The notes: generated from the sequence alone by a model not told the origin. A DNA stretch of 64,000 nucleotides from Siphonodentalium dalli (GCA_032622095.1 CP136067.1:57703899-57767898); one strand, 5' to 3'; positions 1-13,404 are shown, numbered from the stretch's first letter. A program made the numbers and translations.

Positions 1-71
1 CTGAGAGAAGCACACCCGAGATCCCTCAGTGCGCATCCATTCAAGTTCAGTAGAAAAATCGCTTCAGTTTC

Positions 72-140
72 TTAATGTGATGTGAAACACCCCGGAGGGT
101 GATCAAATAGAAATGGAGAATAATCTTGCTCAAAGTAGAT
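72..140 (-). repeat. Dispersed repeat end (inverted partner at 12781-12850)
   Basis: The segment reading gtgatgtgaaac through aataatcttgctcaaag is found again in inverse orientation at 12781-12850, with a few mismatches. No terminal repeats or target duplication could be fixed, so the family is unknown. Confidence 0.55.
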
Positions 141-147
141 ATTTTTA

Positions 148-1500
148 TAAGTTTTATATCCAGATTGACAACACAGACCATCATTCTTATATAATAATCA
201 CAGGGGCATGTCGTTAAAGCGGGTAAAATATAAATTAAAAAATATATCAATTTAAAATGAGCGCGCCACTTTAAAAAGTACACCAAAAAACAATAGATAA
301 TTAACAATGCATTGTTTATCGTGCACTTTATAAAGTAGCTTGCTCACTTTAATAGTAATTAAATGCAGGGACTCAATGGCAAAATTATTTTCCTTAGCCA
401 ATAGTTGCATCTCGAATCAAGAAGTAAATATCTACAATTGAGTGTAGTTCATATATTTTTGATATTTTCTATGGAGTGGCATGGTCGATTTGCTAGAGAT
501 TTTCGTAAATGTTAGTAGAATGCTAGTTTGCTACATTCCTCCAGTTGCAATAGCACCTTATTAAATACTAACTTATCAGTTTCATGCACCCGAACAAGTC
601 CATAATATGTCCTCTGGAATTGACCGGTCAGGAAGAGAACAATGTTTCCCTTGGCTGGCAAATGTTTCAATATCACAAAATATACTTTCTGGACCTGCCA
701 CTGTTCCTTGTCCCCACCCACTATACTGGCTATCGATTCCATTTTTTTGCATAAGTACAAACATGACCATTTTGATAATACTGTCTACATCTCCACCTCA
801 TACATGTATATTACTGGATTTACATTATGAAATTTCAGAGTCTACAGTAGGTTGCCAAGAGGCAGTCTGAACTGCAGGTGTATTGAATTTTACCTATTGT
901 TACTTCTCCCTGATAACAGCCCACTGCTCCCTAATAACCGAACAGGGAGAAATGACTCCCAATTTGAAACCTCTAGGCCTGCAGTGTTATTCGATAAATT
1001 ATCTAATCCATTGTGTGCATGTAAGTGTGTTATCCCCTGTGTGAGATCCAAGTTCATCCAACTCTATACAAAAAGAGAGATTTAATTTATAAGGTACAAC
1101 ACTCTCACTGTGCAAATTCTTGAAGATAATTGAGTTCGAAAAACTTTCAAAACTCAAAAGAATCTTATTGATTCCCTCTAGGAGCTGTTATATGATGCTG
1201 GAGCAATTCAAAGCAAACAATTTGATCAACAATATTAGAGAGCTGCACATGCTGTTGTTTAATATTTTGGAACATATATGAAGGCCATCATTGGCTGCAT
1301 TATTGCTGTTATTGGCCCTGTCTGTATAGTGTGCACATTTTGTGACAAGAGCACTGGCATTGGTTTGTTTCTAATCAAATTGAATTTCAAACAGATATCA
1401 TGTGGAAACTGAAATGTTCATAAAGAAACTAAAAAATAGTCCCATAGCTCAGTCAAAAACCATTATTTCAGTATTTCAGCCACAATTAAACCAAGCTTGG
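148..1500. other. No gene seen
   Basis: AT-rich non-coding DNA. The reading frames here are short, have no recognisable domain, and overlap on opposite strands. Confidence 0.6.
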
Positions 1501-1537
1501 ATGCAATCAAACAACCCAACTTGGAGCTACAAAAATC

Positions 1538-1950
1538 AATGGCTCCCATCTAGAGGTCGCCCACGAAGACCCATACGAAGTTTGGTGTTGATCGAATGAG
1601 GGGTGAGCCAAAGGATATGGTCATGCAGAGAGTAAAATACAACATGGCTGCCGGTCATCGAAAATCGTTAAAATTTTATAGCTCCCATCTAGAGGTGCAC
1701 ATGATCCTAAACATGCCTGTAAATTTTCAAAACATTTCTCCAATGTGTGTGCCGATGGATTCATCAGGGTGTGCCAAAAATTGATGGCTCCCATCTAGAG
1801 TCACCCCGAAGATCTATATGAAGTTTGATGATGATCAGATGAGGGATGCGGCCTGTAGGGTGAGCCAAAGGAAATTGTTGATGGACGGACGGATGACGGA
1901 CACCAACCCATGGCAATAGCTCAAACTTTACAAAGTAAAGTTGAGCTAAA
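1538..1950. repeat. Mollusc-type repeat block with GACGG tail
   Basis: The phrase gctcccatctagag recurs near 1542, 1681 and 1786. The block ends in a gacggacggatgacggac tract (about 1882-1900) followed by the short self-complementary piece tttacaaagtaaa. This layout is typical of dispersed molluscan repeats. No coding potential is seen. Confidence 0.55.
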
Positions 1951-2755
1951 CGAGAGGCCGATCACGATCGGCAGATGTTAACCCATCCCTTGGCGATAAA
2001 AATTTACTATGCTTGGAATCATAAATGAGAGTTTTGGTGTTGAATTATAGAGTATACTATTATGTACTATTATAGACAAATGTACATGTACATAACAAAA
2101 ACTAATGGAATTTATGGGTCACTGGCATTTATAAAAGAGAATGCACTGGTACAGGATCTGTAATGCTAAGCCACCACAGCGTTGGGTTAAATGTGAAAGG
2201 TGTGACCTGGACATGGAATACTTATGTTAAGTTTACAATAATAATGTGTCAAATTCTACCAACAATATAGTATCCAAATAAGCCACCTCACTGTAGACCC
2301 ATTAATATCAATCATATAGTAGAGCTGTCAACAAGTCACAGGAATTGTTTATGTTGAACACTGACCTCTCTATTAAACCAATAACAATTATAATGACCTC
2401 AGACCATCTGAAGATAGAGACATCAGAAAATAATAAAGGCATGGGATGGAATTGGTGAATTGGATTTAATGTTGCTCCAAACAGATTTACCAGTACATAA
2501 CACAAGATTTTAGATAGATTTAAACAAATTTAGTGTGGTGATTCGGGGTACCCTTGGCAGAAATATAATGGTGTTAGTTTTTCAAATTTTTTTAACTTAA
2601 AAAAATTAAAGGGACACATTGGGAACCTTTTTCTCAACTTGTATCATAATCATCAATTATATCTAAATGAAAACAAATGAAAGAGTCAATGACATTTTTT
2701 TTATAATTATTATAAATGTTAAAAATATATATTTTTTTCTTCAATTTTTTTTTCT
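1951..2755. other. No gene seen
   Basis: AT-rich spacer ending in a T-rich stretch near 2690-2750. No domain-bearing reading frame and no repeat boundary is visible. Confidence 0.55.
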
Positions 2756-2759
2756 TCGA

Positions 2760-3760
2760 AAAAGTGTCATAACTCCTTCAAAATAAATCGGATCAAACCC
2801 ATATTCGAACTCGCTCAGTATTTTGGGCTGTGAAACTCACATACCAAATTTGGTTCCAATCAGATAAAAATGTTTGAGTTATGGCAGAATGTGTTAATTC
2901 TAAGTGGAAAAAGGGCCATAACTCTGTAACAAAATCTTGGATCAAACCCAAATTCAAACTCGATGAAACCCATATACAATATTTGGTTCTGATCGGATAG
3001 AAAGTGTTTGAGTTATCGCATTATGTACTGACATACCAAATTTACATACATGCAATAAACAACAGATGGCTAGCAGCAGTGAGTATCAGATTTCATTATC
3101 AATAATAGAGTTTAACTCTTAAGTCTCTTTCTCACAGATACCACAGTTAATTATAAGCTGCTTCTGGTTATATATTGTCAGCAAATCTCAAATCTGTTCA
3201 ATTCTAAGTTAAAACGGGGCCATAACTCTGGTATAAAAAACAGGATCTGACCCATATTCAAACTCGATCTGTATTTTGAGTTGACAAACACACATGCCAA
3301 ATTTGGTTTCTATCAGATGAAAACTAGTAGATTCATTGAAGCATGCATGAATTCTATGTCAAAGGGCCATAACACCATTAAAAATAATCTGATCAAACCC
3401 ATATTCGATCTCGAACTGTATGTTAGGTGGAGAAACTGACATACCAAATTTGGTTCTGATCAGTTCTGATCAGATCATTTTTTTTATAGTTATCATAGAA
3501 TTTGTGAATTCTAGGTCGAAAAAGGGCGATAACTCCGTAAATAATACTCCGATCAAATCCATATTCGAACTCGATCTGTATTTTGGGCCGAGAAACTCAC
3601 ATACTAAATTTTGTTCCGATCAGATAGAAAATATTTCAGTTATCGCACCATGCGTAAAGTGTCTACAGACAGACAGACATACGCACGGATTAACGACGAG
3701 TGGTCAATCTGGACAACAACACTATGTTTACCATACTATGGTATGGGTAAACATAAAAAT
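2760..3760. repeat. Degenerate tandem repeat, about 150-bp period
   Basis: The unit contains cataactc, then gatcaaacccatattcgaa, then a piece like accaaatttggttc, and ends near gagttatcgca. Starts fall near 2768, 2927, 3221, 3368 and 3528, so one interval is about double length. The same family, more diverged, occupies 4750-5100. Reading frames across it are repeat by-products. Confidence 0.7.
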
Positions 3761-4745
3761 GAAGCATCTACAAATGAATGAATGAACAGACAAATGTGCC
3801 AACAAATACATGGATAAAATTTTGTAAGACCCTTAGCTCTCAGTGTGTGGTACTCATAGTCATAGCAGGTTATTCTAACACCTACATTTGTATGGGACAT
3901 TTTGGAAGAGCACCCAAATGTTCACACAATGATACATATATCTGTCAAGTTACAAATGGAGTTTGTTTTTACTATCCCTCTGTTTAAAGTAAATATTGTT
4001 TTTTCAATTGTTCGTTTAGTGTGTTTTTTTTAATGAAATAAATATTTTACTGCTATCTGGAATGAATAAACTCTTATCATTCAAATTGTTTGGCAGAATA
4101 TGACCTAAATACTATGAATTAGATCTCAACTCTGATACTAGTAAAATGAATAATATCACAGCTACCCTCTAATATATTCTGCCCAACAAAAAGTCTGTCA
4201 TAATCCTGTTTGTCTGATTACATTAAACATAGGTAGACAAACCACAAGCAGAATGTTAAACAACTGTAAAAGCCACATAAATCCCACAGTATACCACAGT
4301 ACAGTAGCTGATATCGTTTATTCTTAGCCCCACATTGAGTTTTATTGCTCCGTTGGAATTCCACTTATTTTTTCTTCAGCAGCTCAGTGCATTTGTGGGC
4401 AGGGAACCCATGCATGGGCCTTGACCCATGATAGTATGTGGGTGTTTCTTAAAGCAAGGAGACTTTTTGACATGCTCCGTGTATAAATGGTGGACCCCTC
4501 CCCTCCCAACTTCCCAATCATATACCAAACTTTCAACAATATATGGTAGATGCTTCAATCAGTACATGTAGTTGCAATTTTCAGTTGAAATTCCATTTTT
4601 AATATCTGTATAAAGTATGTGGTTATTTTAGACTAAGAGTTGAATACTGTCCTACCTTCTATCAAAAATTAAACAAATTTGCCTAAAAGAGTGAATGTCA
4701 GAAAAGAATTGTTGACATTTGTTCAATTTATTGCTTTAAAAATCT
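3761..4745. other. No gene seen
   Basis: Non-coding AT-rich DNA. Short frames on both strands show no recognisable domain. Confidence 0.55.
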
Positions 4746-4749
4746 GTTA

Positions 4750-5110
4750 AAAATAAAAAAGGACCATAACTCAGGTAAAAATAATCCAACAAACCTGGTT
4801 TGTCAGATTCGATCGAGATATTGTTGTGAAATATCCATATCCGTATCAAATGTGAATTGAATTAGTCAATGTTTGTTCAAGTAATCATGCTAATATGACC
4901 TTAAAATTGCGGAAAAAAATAGACATATTAAGGGCCATAACTCGGGAAATTATAATCAAATAAACCTGGTTTTCGAACTTGATGGAAATATTGTTGTGAG
5001 AGACTCATATACTAAATATGAATGGAATTGATTGATGTTTGTTCAAGTTATCTCGCGAACAGCCTTGAAATTAAAAAAAAAACAAAGGGCTATAACTGGC
5101 AAAAATGTTG
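4750..5110. repeat. Second degenerate tandem repeat block
   Basis: Three units begin near 4759, 4931 and 5087 at the word ccataactc or a variant. They carry aaacctggtttt and gatattgttgtgaaa-like pieces. The block is related in design to 2760-3760 but its core sequence differs. Confidence 0.6.
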
Positions 5111-5499
5111 GGCAGGCCCCATGTGTGAAGCTTTAAACTCACAGTAAAAATGCATCACTATTAAAGGATAAGTAATAAACGAATAGTGCTGCCTGCCGGG
5201 ATGACTGCCTGTCAGCTGCCAATCATCCCTCATAAAATCATTTTTAGAAAAAACTACACTAGTATTTGAAAAACAAAATGCAACTAAAAATCCTCCTGTT
5301 TGGAAAAGTTCAAACATAAATTGGGGTCCTAGTTGAAATTTCCCCAACAAGCAAAAAAAATATGGGGAAACACAAATTAAATTTTTCTGTCATCTCCTTT
5401 GAATTTAAACACATCATCATGACAGATCATGCATATATGTAATTTGGCACGATTATCACCAATGAGCTTCAAGTGGAGTGGTAAACAGCTTCCACAAAG

Positions 5500-7400
5500 G
5501 AGCTTTGTTCTACATGATGCCACTCCAGGGTGAGAATAAGACACCATTGAGCCTTATTGTTTATACACGCTCAAATTGCTATAGGGATTTTACTAAATGA
5601 GCGCGACTGTCTTTAATTACGACCGCCTCTGGACATGAAGGGAAATGTGATATGCTTTCACTTTCACGCGCGCACATCAACACGATGGGGTCGCTCTGAC
5701 ACAAATGAACGTTGCGCGCGTTGTGAAACACATTACACAATAGAGCTTAGCTTTTAAGCGAAAATGTGATACATTGTTGCTAATCCGCGTTACCCATTAT
5801 ATGTGTAATTATGTCACCACACCGCGCAAATCTCATTAGTGACAACATGACCATTCAGCGCTCACATTATATCTAGTTCCAAATTAGTGGTGTAATGGGT
5901 ATTGACAAACAAACTACATATATATGTATGAAAACATTTTATATTTAAATAAAATATACAAATAACAATAACAAAAAGTCTTATTTATTTCTGGCTGCCT
6001 TCTCCATGTTCCTGATGGCAAGGAAAACTGCTGCGTGCACTATCAAGTTTTGTGGTGCCATATATGTCAGTTGAGTTTGTATTCGGCGGAGCCCACTATT
6101 TGCCTGTTCTACTACTTGTCTGTTTGTATATCTTATTATAGTGTCACTTTTATACGTCTGCATATCGTATCCAAAAGTACACCAGATGTGTCCAACACGG
6201 AAGTGCAGCCGATCGACAAAAAACTTAGAGTTTTTGAACCTAGCTGGTTCCCCCCTTAAGAGTGAATACAAATGCAATTTGCAACAGTTGTCATAAATTA
6301 TTTGACTCGGAATAACACGGAATCTCCTCATCAGAATGTCAAAGGCAGTTTGTGGTGATTCGCATGATAACATTACTTGGAATCCCAAGCAAATTCTGTG
6401 TTTGCAAAACATTGTGAACAGACCTGGCGTTAGTTTTTGATGGCTTTCTGTCATTTTACGACAACCAGAAGATGTGTCCCTTGTCGTGGTTTCATAATGA
6501 CCAGATCCCCTGATCAGTGGATGGTTGGGGAAGAATTCCATCTGCTTGTGTGTAGCGGTTGGTGGTGGATAATTATTCTCATCAGGAACGCTGTAACCGT
6601 AGGTATTGTCAATCGACAAAAGCATGTCGGATGGAGAATATCATATAACCATCCATAGTATACCATGTGCTTGTTATCAAGATTTAATAACAAATCACCC
6701 TGACCATACATATATTTACACTCACAACTCCCAACTGATGGCCTGAAGTATACACAAGCATCGCCCATAACAACATGTGTTTTGTGTATCTTGGCCGAAC
6801 AAAGAATCCACTTGTTTGCGACAGGGTCCTCAGAATGAAAACGGTTGTTGTGCTCACACGTGGTGTCACCTGGATCAGACGGAACAAGTCTGGTAGGAAA
6901 TGGCAGTAATCCGGATTCATACGAGTTGAATTTACCGCGAAGACAGCGACGTCAACACACAGTCACCCGATGACGTCCCAGAAACATTCGCTGTTTTCCC
7001 CAAACCAATAAGACAATAATTATTGTGACATTTATTGTGTATAATGTATGATGTCTTAATGTTTAAATAGTTAAGTGAAATAAATTTGTTTGTATTTCTT
7101 TGAATTCTTATTATGCATTTATTATAAGACCCCTTTTCGGACAGTAATTTCAAACGGCGCGTGTCGCCTATGGCAATCTGAGCATTCACGTATGGGCGTA
7201 GTTTGCCGTGACAGACTCCATTGTGTCAATTCCCACCCTGGGCGCTCTGGGGCTCTGGCGTGCCAACTGTCGACCAATCCGCGTAAAGCTCTATTGTGTC
7301 AGTCTGTCATTTATGAGCGTCATGAATAACTAAGAGCTCATTGGTGTAAGCCGTTAACCAATCCGTGTGAAGCTCTTATGTGATTATCTCACCAAATTAC
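5500..7400. mobile_element. Possible DNA transposon around a KDZ-like gene
   Basis: The flanks of the minus-strand pseudogene share inverted words: aagctctattgtgt near 7287 against its complement near 5745, and caccctgg-type words near 7235 against their complement near 5525. The match is patchy and no target duplication is fixed, so the borders are tentative. Confidence 0.3.
5981..6948 (-). pseudogene. KDZ-like transposase-derived protein fragment (HMGXB3-like)
   Basis: On the minus strand two frames meet near 6625. The upstream frame (from a stop near 6950) carries VYFRPSVGSCECKY and DLLLNLDNKHMVYYGW. The downstream frame (to 5981) carries IIYDNCCKLH, FFVDRLHFRVGHIWC and a C-terminal NSGLRRIQTQLTYM. 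I associate the order 'DDLLLN.DN...YDNxCxLH...VDRxHFR.H..C...N..LxxI..QL' with the KDZ-related domain of HMGXB3-like proteins, which are expanded in bivalves and cnidarians; this is from memory and unchecked. The piece lacks a start codon and has one frameshift and no cysteine-cluster N-terminus, so it is a broken fragment. It could instead be an exon of a host gene with a sequence error. The role of the family as a transposase is an inference. Confidence 0.55.
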
Positions 7401-7704
7401 ATACCTCGATCATGACAATATATAAAAAAGGAAAACACTGATACAATACCGTATATCATCTGTAATATATACTATAGTAAGGCAATCACTCAATCTCTAC
7501 CAGAGCGCACCAATCATACTTCATTTCTGACTCTGTAACTGGTTGGGTACTACAAGTAGTCTGTGGTTTTCTATATTCAGCGCAAGTTTTTCCAGGCAAA
7601 ATTGCAAAACCAATATGGGGGTACATGTAAAGTGAATTTCCTGTTCAAAGTTATGGACAGAACAGAGATTTAAACTGTTAGTTTTGTTGACGTTTTTCGC
7701 ATGC
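7401..7704. other. No gene seen
   Basis: Non-coding spacer between the KDZ-like element and the first palindromic MITE. Confidence 0.5.
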
Positions 7705-7921
7705 TACAGTAATGCTCTAAGTAATCGACTTCTTAACCACAGCAGAATTATGGGTAACTTTTCAGGATTTAGTCGGAAATATGGCTTGTTGCCATTCATC
7801 GGAACGCTCTTGGGGAGAGCTTTCCGATGAATGGCAACAAGCCATATTTCCGACTAAATCCTGAAAAGTTACCCATAATTCTGCTGTGGTTAAGAAGTCG
7901 ATTACTTAGAGCATTACTGTA
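7705..7921. mobile_element. Palindromic MITE, copy 1 (TA-flanked)
   Basis: The element begins TACAGTAATGC and ends GCATTACTGTA. The two halves, about 100 bp each, are almost perfect reverse complements around a short loop near 7806-7825 (aacgctcttggggagag). TA at both borders and a CAGT-type terminus fit a Tc1/mariner-derived foldback MITE. Related copies lie at 14131-14338, 17164-17382 and 22181-22396. Confidence 0.85.
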
Positions 7922-9361
7922 CTTAGCAAAACGGCAGCCAATTAGAACTCTTGTGATCGACTTGACTGATGTTTACCCTGTGTGTTGGTTGTCCATGTGC
8001 TTTTAGATATTTGTGTTGTTAAATAATCAGAGAACCAAACCACAACTTTGCGCGAAATAGTTTTTTGGTTCTTTTGGAACTACAAACTTTGTTCAATATT
8101 TTGTGTAATTGATAAGGGCAACATGTGGCTCTGATTGCTTAGTATATATATTAATATCGCAGAATTCCACAAAATGTGGGTAAAATGTCGCCGGTGGCAG
8201 TGGTCTTATCGATGGATCAAGGGATATAAACTCTGAATGGAGTTTGGCCAGCACTCTCAAAAGTTATGGCATTGCATGGACCTGCTCTATGACACCTTGA
8301 AAATTATTTTTAGTACATGTACAAGGTAGAGCTCATCAATTTCTTACATATTCACTGTTTATTTTGGTTTATTCTGCATTTTTCTGACAATAATAGCTGA
8401 CAATATTCGCTCGAAATTTCATGATATATCTATATATTTTTTGCCCCATTTTATGCAATAACCAATAGCATAAAAATCTCTACACGGAAATAATTAGGAA
8501 TGTGTACACTACATACACGTATGTACATGTGAAGTTCTAACAGTGAACGAAACCCTATCACTTAAATTCATACTCAGAAGTTTCCGCTTACAGTATATCA
8601 CCAATGACCAACTAAGTTCACATTTAGTAATGTAGGATTTTTGCTTCATTTAGCAAATTACAAAGGGAAAACAAATTAAAGGTAATTGCGATGAGGCCTT
8701 TGATGAACTATCAGGGATAAGAAGTTTGAACCTGAGGTCTCTCACAGCATAGCAATCAGCAGATTGATTTCCATTAATGCTGGAGCAGAAATATCGGTCA
8801 GTTCTGTTTAGTTAACCCTTTAATTACTAACTGGATTTTCCGATTGAGTTATAAAACTATATATGAAATGATCTATTTTTCACTCATAGGGATCTTCAGA
8901 TTATAGGTCAGCAGGCAGAGAAACCCCTTTGGATTCATTTGTAGGAAAGTTCAGTTAATAAGTTAAAAAACATACCAAAGCTTGTGATAAGATGGTCAAA
9001 TTTATGTTGCTCCTTTATCATAGAGGTGATAGGAAGACAGACTGTTATGACTATACTATATCACCCCAAACAATATACAAGCCTATATTCTACTGTATTT
9101 GGACTTTCCATGTGTATGTGTATATTAGGCCCCAAAAAAAAAGACCTGTGTTTCCGGTGACCCGCCCGCCTCTATTTCAGAGCTCCCGACAGTTTTCATT
9201 TTTGCAAAATTAGTACGCATCCGGTTTTATTTTTGTGCCACCTGGAAAAAATTTCCATGTACAAATATGCAAAATCATCTTCCATTTTCTATTAGTTGCA
9301 GTCATTAATTTAATTAAATGAGTCATTAGCATAATTAAGTCCATTAACTGTGTAAATCATG
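7922..9361. other. No gene seen; one weak repeat
   Basis: AT-rich spacer. A stretch near 8815-8900 (gttaaccctttaattactaac onward) resembles 12985-13080, a weak dispersed repeat. No coding domain is seen. Confidence 0.5.
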
Positions 9362-9371
9362 CTCACAAAGC

Positions 9372-10632
9372 GGAGATACTATTTACCGAGAACAACCGAG
9401 GACAACCGAGAACAAGTCTAAAATTAATAGTTAAGTCATAATAATGTTCAATTATAGTGTATATATCAATCCGAAGTGAATATTATACCATGTTTGATCT
9501 TTTAAATGACATATATGTAGTTATTATGGGTACCGATATACCAAGAACCTGAAACATCGCAGCCGCCTTGTTCTCGGTTGGCGGTAACACAAAGGCATGA
9601 GTCGTGCCTGGGTGTTAATTAACTAAGAACTAGCTGCATGATGGGTCTGATTGGTGATCCAAATTCATTAAGTTGTGTATACAAAGAGGTGTTTCTTCTT
9701 AAATCAGCAAGTGAAATTGGATCGAACATTTGATGAGACAGCTCATAGAAGCTGATATAATTACGCAAAACAGACGGTATTTAACCAATTAATTCATGCC
9801 AAGATTACGGACTAAAATATTTCATGCTCGCTCGAAAGCAAAAGAAAAACATACCAAAATGTTGGACAATAGCAATTGTGAGCCATGAACAACATCATTA
9901 AATTATGTATTCTAAATACAAATTATCTATCTAAATTAAAATTTGACTTGACTAGAACAAATGCAGTGGTGCCCAAAGTCTATTATGAAGGGAGCTGATG
10001 TCTATTTTGTAGTTTTCTGTTTGGACCCAATAAAATAGGCTGTGCCTGAGTTTTGGGTCCAATTCATTCAAGAGTTAATGAATAAATGTATTTAAAAAAA
10101 AATAAAAAAATTTGACAGACTAGAAAATTCATATTACCGAGAACAAGTTTTAATTTAAAATGCCAAATATGTGTTAAATATAATGTGTTATATACTTAAA
10201 ATATCAGTAATCATTATAGACATATATAGTAGACATCCATATTTTCATTAAAATGTTTACTTTTATGTATTGTATCAATTAAAGATGTGAACAATGAACT
10301 TCCGGTTCTTCCTGCGACCTGAGTCTTCTCCGGTGAAGGTCAAAAACATGGCGCGTAGTTTGAAATCGTAATATTTTTGTTTCCAAGATCAATATTTTCT
10401 TCGCTAAATTAGGTTTATACGAAACTCATATAACACGAACACAATCTAACTTGAAAGTTATTTCTATGGGAGTAAATAAAAAAAATTGTCTATCCCTGTG
10501 TACAGTACCCCTTTAAGATTGATATACATGTATACACTATAATTGAACATTATTATGACTTAATTAATACTTTTAGACTTGTTCTCGGTTGTTCTTGGTT
10601 GTTCTCGGTTGTTCTCGGTAAATAGTATCACC
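9372..10632. mobile_element. MULE-like non-autonomous DNA transposon
   Basis: The left end GGAGATACTATTTACCGAG is matched in inverse by the right end, which reads GGTGATACTATTTACCGAG on the minus strand. Similarity continues for about 110 bp to near 9475 and 10505. The ends hold subterminal iterations of gaacaaccga. The 10-bp direct repeat CTCACAAAGC flanks it exactly (9362-9371 and 10633-10642). A target duplication of 9-11 bp with long terminal inverted repeats is the Mutator-like signature. No transposase frame is seen inside, so it is non-autonomous. An internal copy of accgagaacaag lies near 10138. Confidence 0.8.
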
Positions 10633-11469
10633 CTCACAAAGCACATCAAACATCCAAAAACAGGAATTTCATTGCAAAATAACGGAATACGGCCGCCGTA
10701 GTACTGGTACCTCGAAAATAGGGAACATGAAACAAGAATAAAACGATGTCTTTCAGGATTATTGTTCATGATTGAGCCTATACCTTTATTAACTCAATTT
10801 GTTATGTGAAAGGGTATTAGTTAATATAATTTAAATGAGTTTGGACATAGAATTTCTCAACATTCTGAGTTAAATTTGAGTGATAGGTAGGCATTACAGG
10901 TGTAACACTAGTATGGATGCAAACATTGAGCATTTGTGGGAGGCATTTTTTAAGCAGTTGAATATATATGTAGTTCACATACAGGGAACTCATGCTTTCA
11001 CACAGCATGCTATTATCATTATGGGATATATAGCCACTGCAATGGAGTGAACTCTAAATACTCACTTATATCAAGATCATACATGTATTTAGGACTATTA
11101 ATTTAAATATAATAGTTTTAACTACTAGCTACATGACATAACAGCCTTCCTGGATAATAATATTTAACATAGTTGTTTTTGAATGGACATGGCTCATTCA
11201 AGCTTCCAAATTTTGTCTACTTAATTTTGGAAGGAAGTATAGGACAGATTGACAAATAAACGAAATATCAACATACTACATGTAGTAATGGCTACATGTG
11301 CTATATAGTATTTTTAAAGGCTACATAAAAATAAAGCACAATGGCCATAGCCATTTTCCAGCTGTTTTCAACTTTTTCCACAGAAGTGAAACAACAATCA
11401 TTATTTCTACCATATCAGGAATATACTAGCACGGAATGCTGTATTCTGTTCAATGTCTTGCACATGGCT

Positions 11470-11660
11470 GTTTGTTTGGGATCCAAACACCATGTTTAAA
11501 GTTGTATTTCGTATGACTACAATAATGCTTTCTGCGACATATAATGTCCGTAGAAATGTAGTTGCAAGTATTTATCGACCTATTTCAATACCGGGAAAAA
11601 TTCAAAAGCATATATTATTAAGTGTATTTTGGAGCTCAAACTGTTGTGTGGCTTTAAGAT
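11470..11660 (+). repeat. Dispersed repeat shared with 27185-27335 and 46330-46380
   Basis: The pieces gacatataatg, tatttatc.acctatttc.ataccgg and gtgtattttggag occur in the same order at 27185-27335. The terminal part reappears near 46335-46380. The family is unknown. Confidence 0.55.
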
Positions 11661-11851
11661 CACCACTATTGTATGCAGTACATAGATGTATGTGATTAAT
11701 GTGAAGTTCTTTCCTTTCACATTCTGAAGGAACGTTAATAGCTTTTTTCATGGCAAATATGGATCTCTATTGTAAACATCATGTTTTTCCATGTTTAATT
11801 CAATAAAACAATAAATTACACTATATTCTAATAGAATCTACTTTATTATAA

Positions 11852-11895
11852 TTGACTATAACAAATAGTTTTATTTGTTATAGTCAATTATAAAC
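11852..11895. repeat. Perfect hairpin, about 20-bp arms
   Basis: tataattgactataacaaat is followed by a short loop (agtttt) and its reverse complement. It may be a MITE remnant. Confidence 0.7.
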
Positions 11896-12780
11896 AAAGA
11901 GAAATAGGCTTGGGGATTGCATTCATATTTTATAATATTTTGAGCAAAGTTGAAAATAAAATGAAAAAATAAAATAAAATGAAAAACCACCCCCACACCC
12001 CTATTTTTTTCTTGCATGTCACCAGAAACACAGGTATATTTTTGTTTTGCCGTATAAATAAATTTATCATATCTTATCCTATCCCTGTAATAATGCTGAA
12101 TTGGTCAAGTTTGCATATTTACATTTTGTATAGCATTCCCTACCACTACATGTTTTTTCATTGTAAATTGGTTAGCAGAAATTGGAAATCGCATCACAAA
12201 TTAAGTTAAATCGAGCACTGCCCATGATCTTGTAAAATTTCTGAAAACTAGGGTACCCAAGTAAAAATTCTAGTGATGGAGATCCAGGGCACCCTGTCAG
12301 AGAAACATGGGAACTTCAGACAACTACATGTACATTGTAATTCAGCTTTAAAAACAGGACACTCACTGCCGGTAGACACTTGATTCTCAATTCACTTGTT
12401 TATAGAGATGTCCACTTTATACGTTCAACAAATATTCTTAAGCTGTTTGTCAAACCGAAGATCTGAATATCCCTACAAATTAAAAATGGGAATCTATGAT
12501 TAAAGACATATTATGGACTTGTTCGGTTGCGTGAAATTTATAAGTTAGTACGCTAACCAGGCATTGAAAATTTCAAATAAAAATCAACCATACCACTCCA
12601 TAGAAAACATTGTCTGAACTACTCAATTGTAAATATTTACAAATATTCAGGACGTAACTATCGGCGATAAACAAATGCAAATGATTTTGCCATCGAGAGT
12701 CATTGGAGTTTATTAATACATGTATATAAGAATGACATTGTGTGTACTTTGTCAATTTAGATTAGTATTTGTAAAAACAA

Positions 12781-12850
12781 CTACTTTGAGCAAGATTATT
12801 CTCCACTTCTATTTGATTACCCTACCGGAGAGTTTCACATCACTTTAATG
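12781..12850 (+). repeat. Dispersed repeat end (inverted partner at 72-140)
   Basis: ctactttgagcaagattatt through gtttcacatcac is the inverse of the segment at 72-140. Confidence 0.55.
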
Positions 12851-12984
12851 CTATTTGATTAACGTTAGTCTCTCTCAAAATTATTATTCTACTAGTATAC
12901 TCACAAATGTACACAAAATGTGCAGGGAAGATATACCATACAATTAAAAAAAATTTAATGGGAGAATCCATACATAAATCAAAG

Positions 12985-13255
12985 GGTTAACACTTTCATT
13001 ACTAAATGGATTCTCCTATTCAGTTATGAGAGTATACATTGGAATAGTCTACTATTCATCTGGAGGCAATGTAAGCAGAGCAGACAGATGAACAGATAAT
13101 ACAAGAGTAGAAGGACTTTATTATCTGGTGGGAAATGTTAATACGTGTACAATAAGTTCAACAAACAAATTGTTGAACTTAATGTCTGAACATTTCCTCA
13201 GGGATCGACTTGTCAGCGAGTATTTAGTAAATTAAGGGTTAAGCATACCCAGCAC
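12985..13255. repeat. Weak dispersed repeat with internal hairpin
   Basis: It starts gggttaacactttcattact and resembles 8815-8900. A hairpin lies near 13155-13180 (gttcaacaa, then ttgttgaac), and it ends near attaagggttaag. Confidence 0.4.
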
Positions 13256-13262
13256 ATATGCT

Positions 13263-13404
13263 TTTAACCATTTCAGTGCCAAGTCCGATTTTTGTAAGAG
13301 CTCTTTCCATCAATGTATCACATTATTATAATCAATAAATTTGAAAAATGATCAAGGAAATATGGGTTGATACAAAAATCGGACTTGGCACCGAAAGGGT
13401 TAAA
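13263..13404. mobile_element. MITE, about 35-bp terminal inverted repeats
   Basis: The left end tttaaccatttcagtgccaa and the right end (tttaaccctttcggtgccaa on the minus strand) match for about 35 bp, including aagtccgatttttgta. The total is 142 bp with a short AT-rich core. The target duplication is not clear. Confidence 0.75.

Larger units (their letters stand above)
10643..12780. other. No gene seen; one dispersed repeat and a hairpin
   Basis: Apart from the repeat at 11470-11660 and the hairpin at 11852-11895, this is AT-rich non-coding DNA. Confidence 0.5.

Noticed and set aside
9385-9415. Telomere-like tract
   Set aside because: The gaacaaccga iterations are confined to the inverted ends of a transposon with target duplications.
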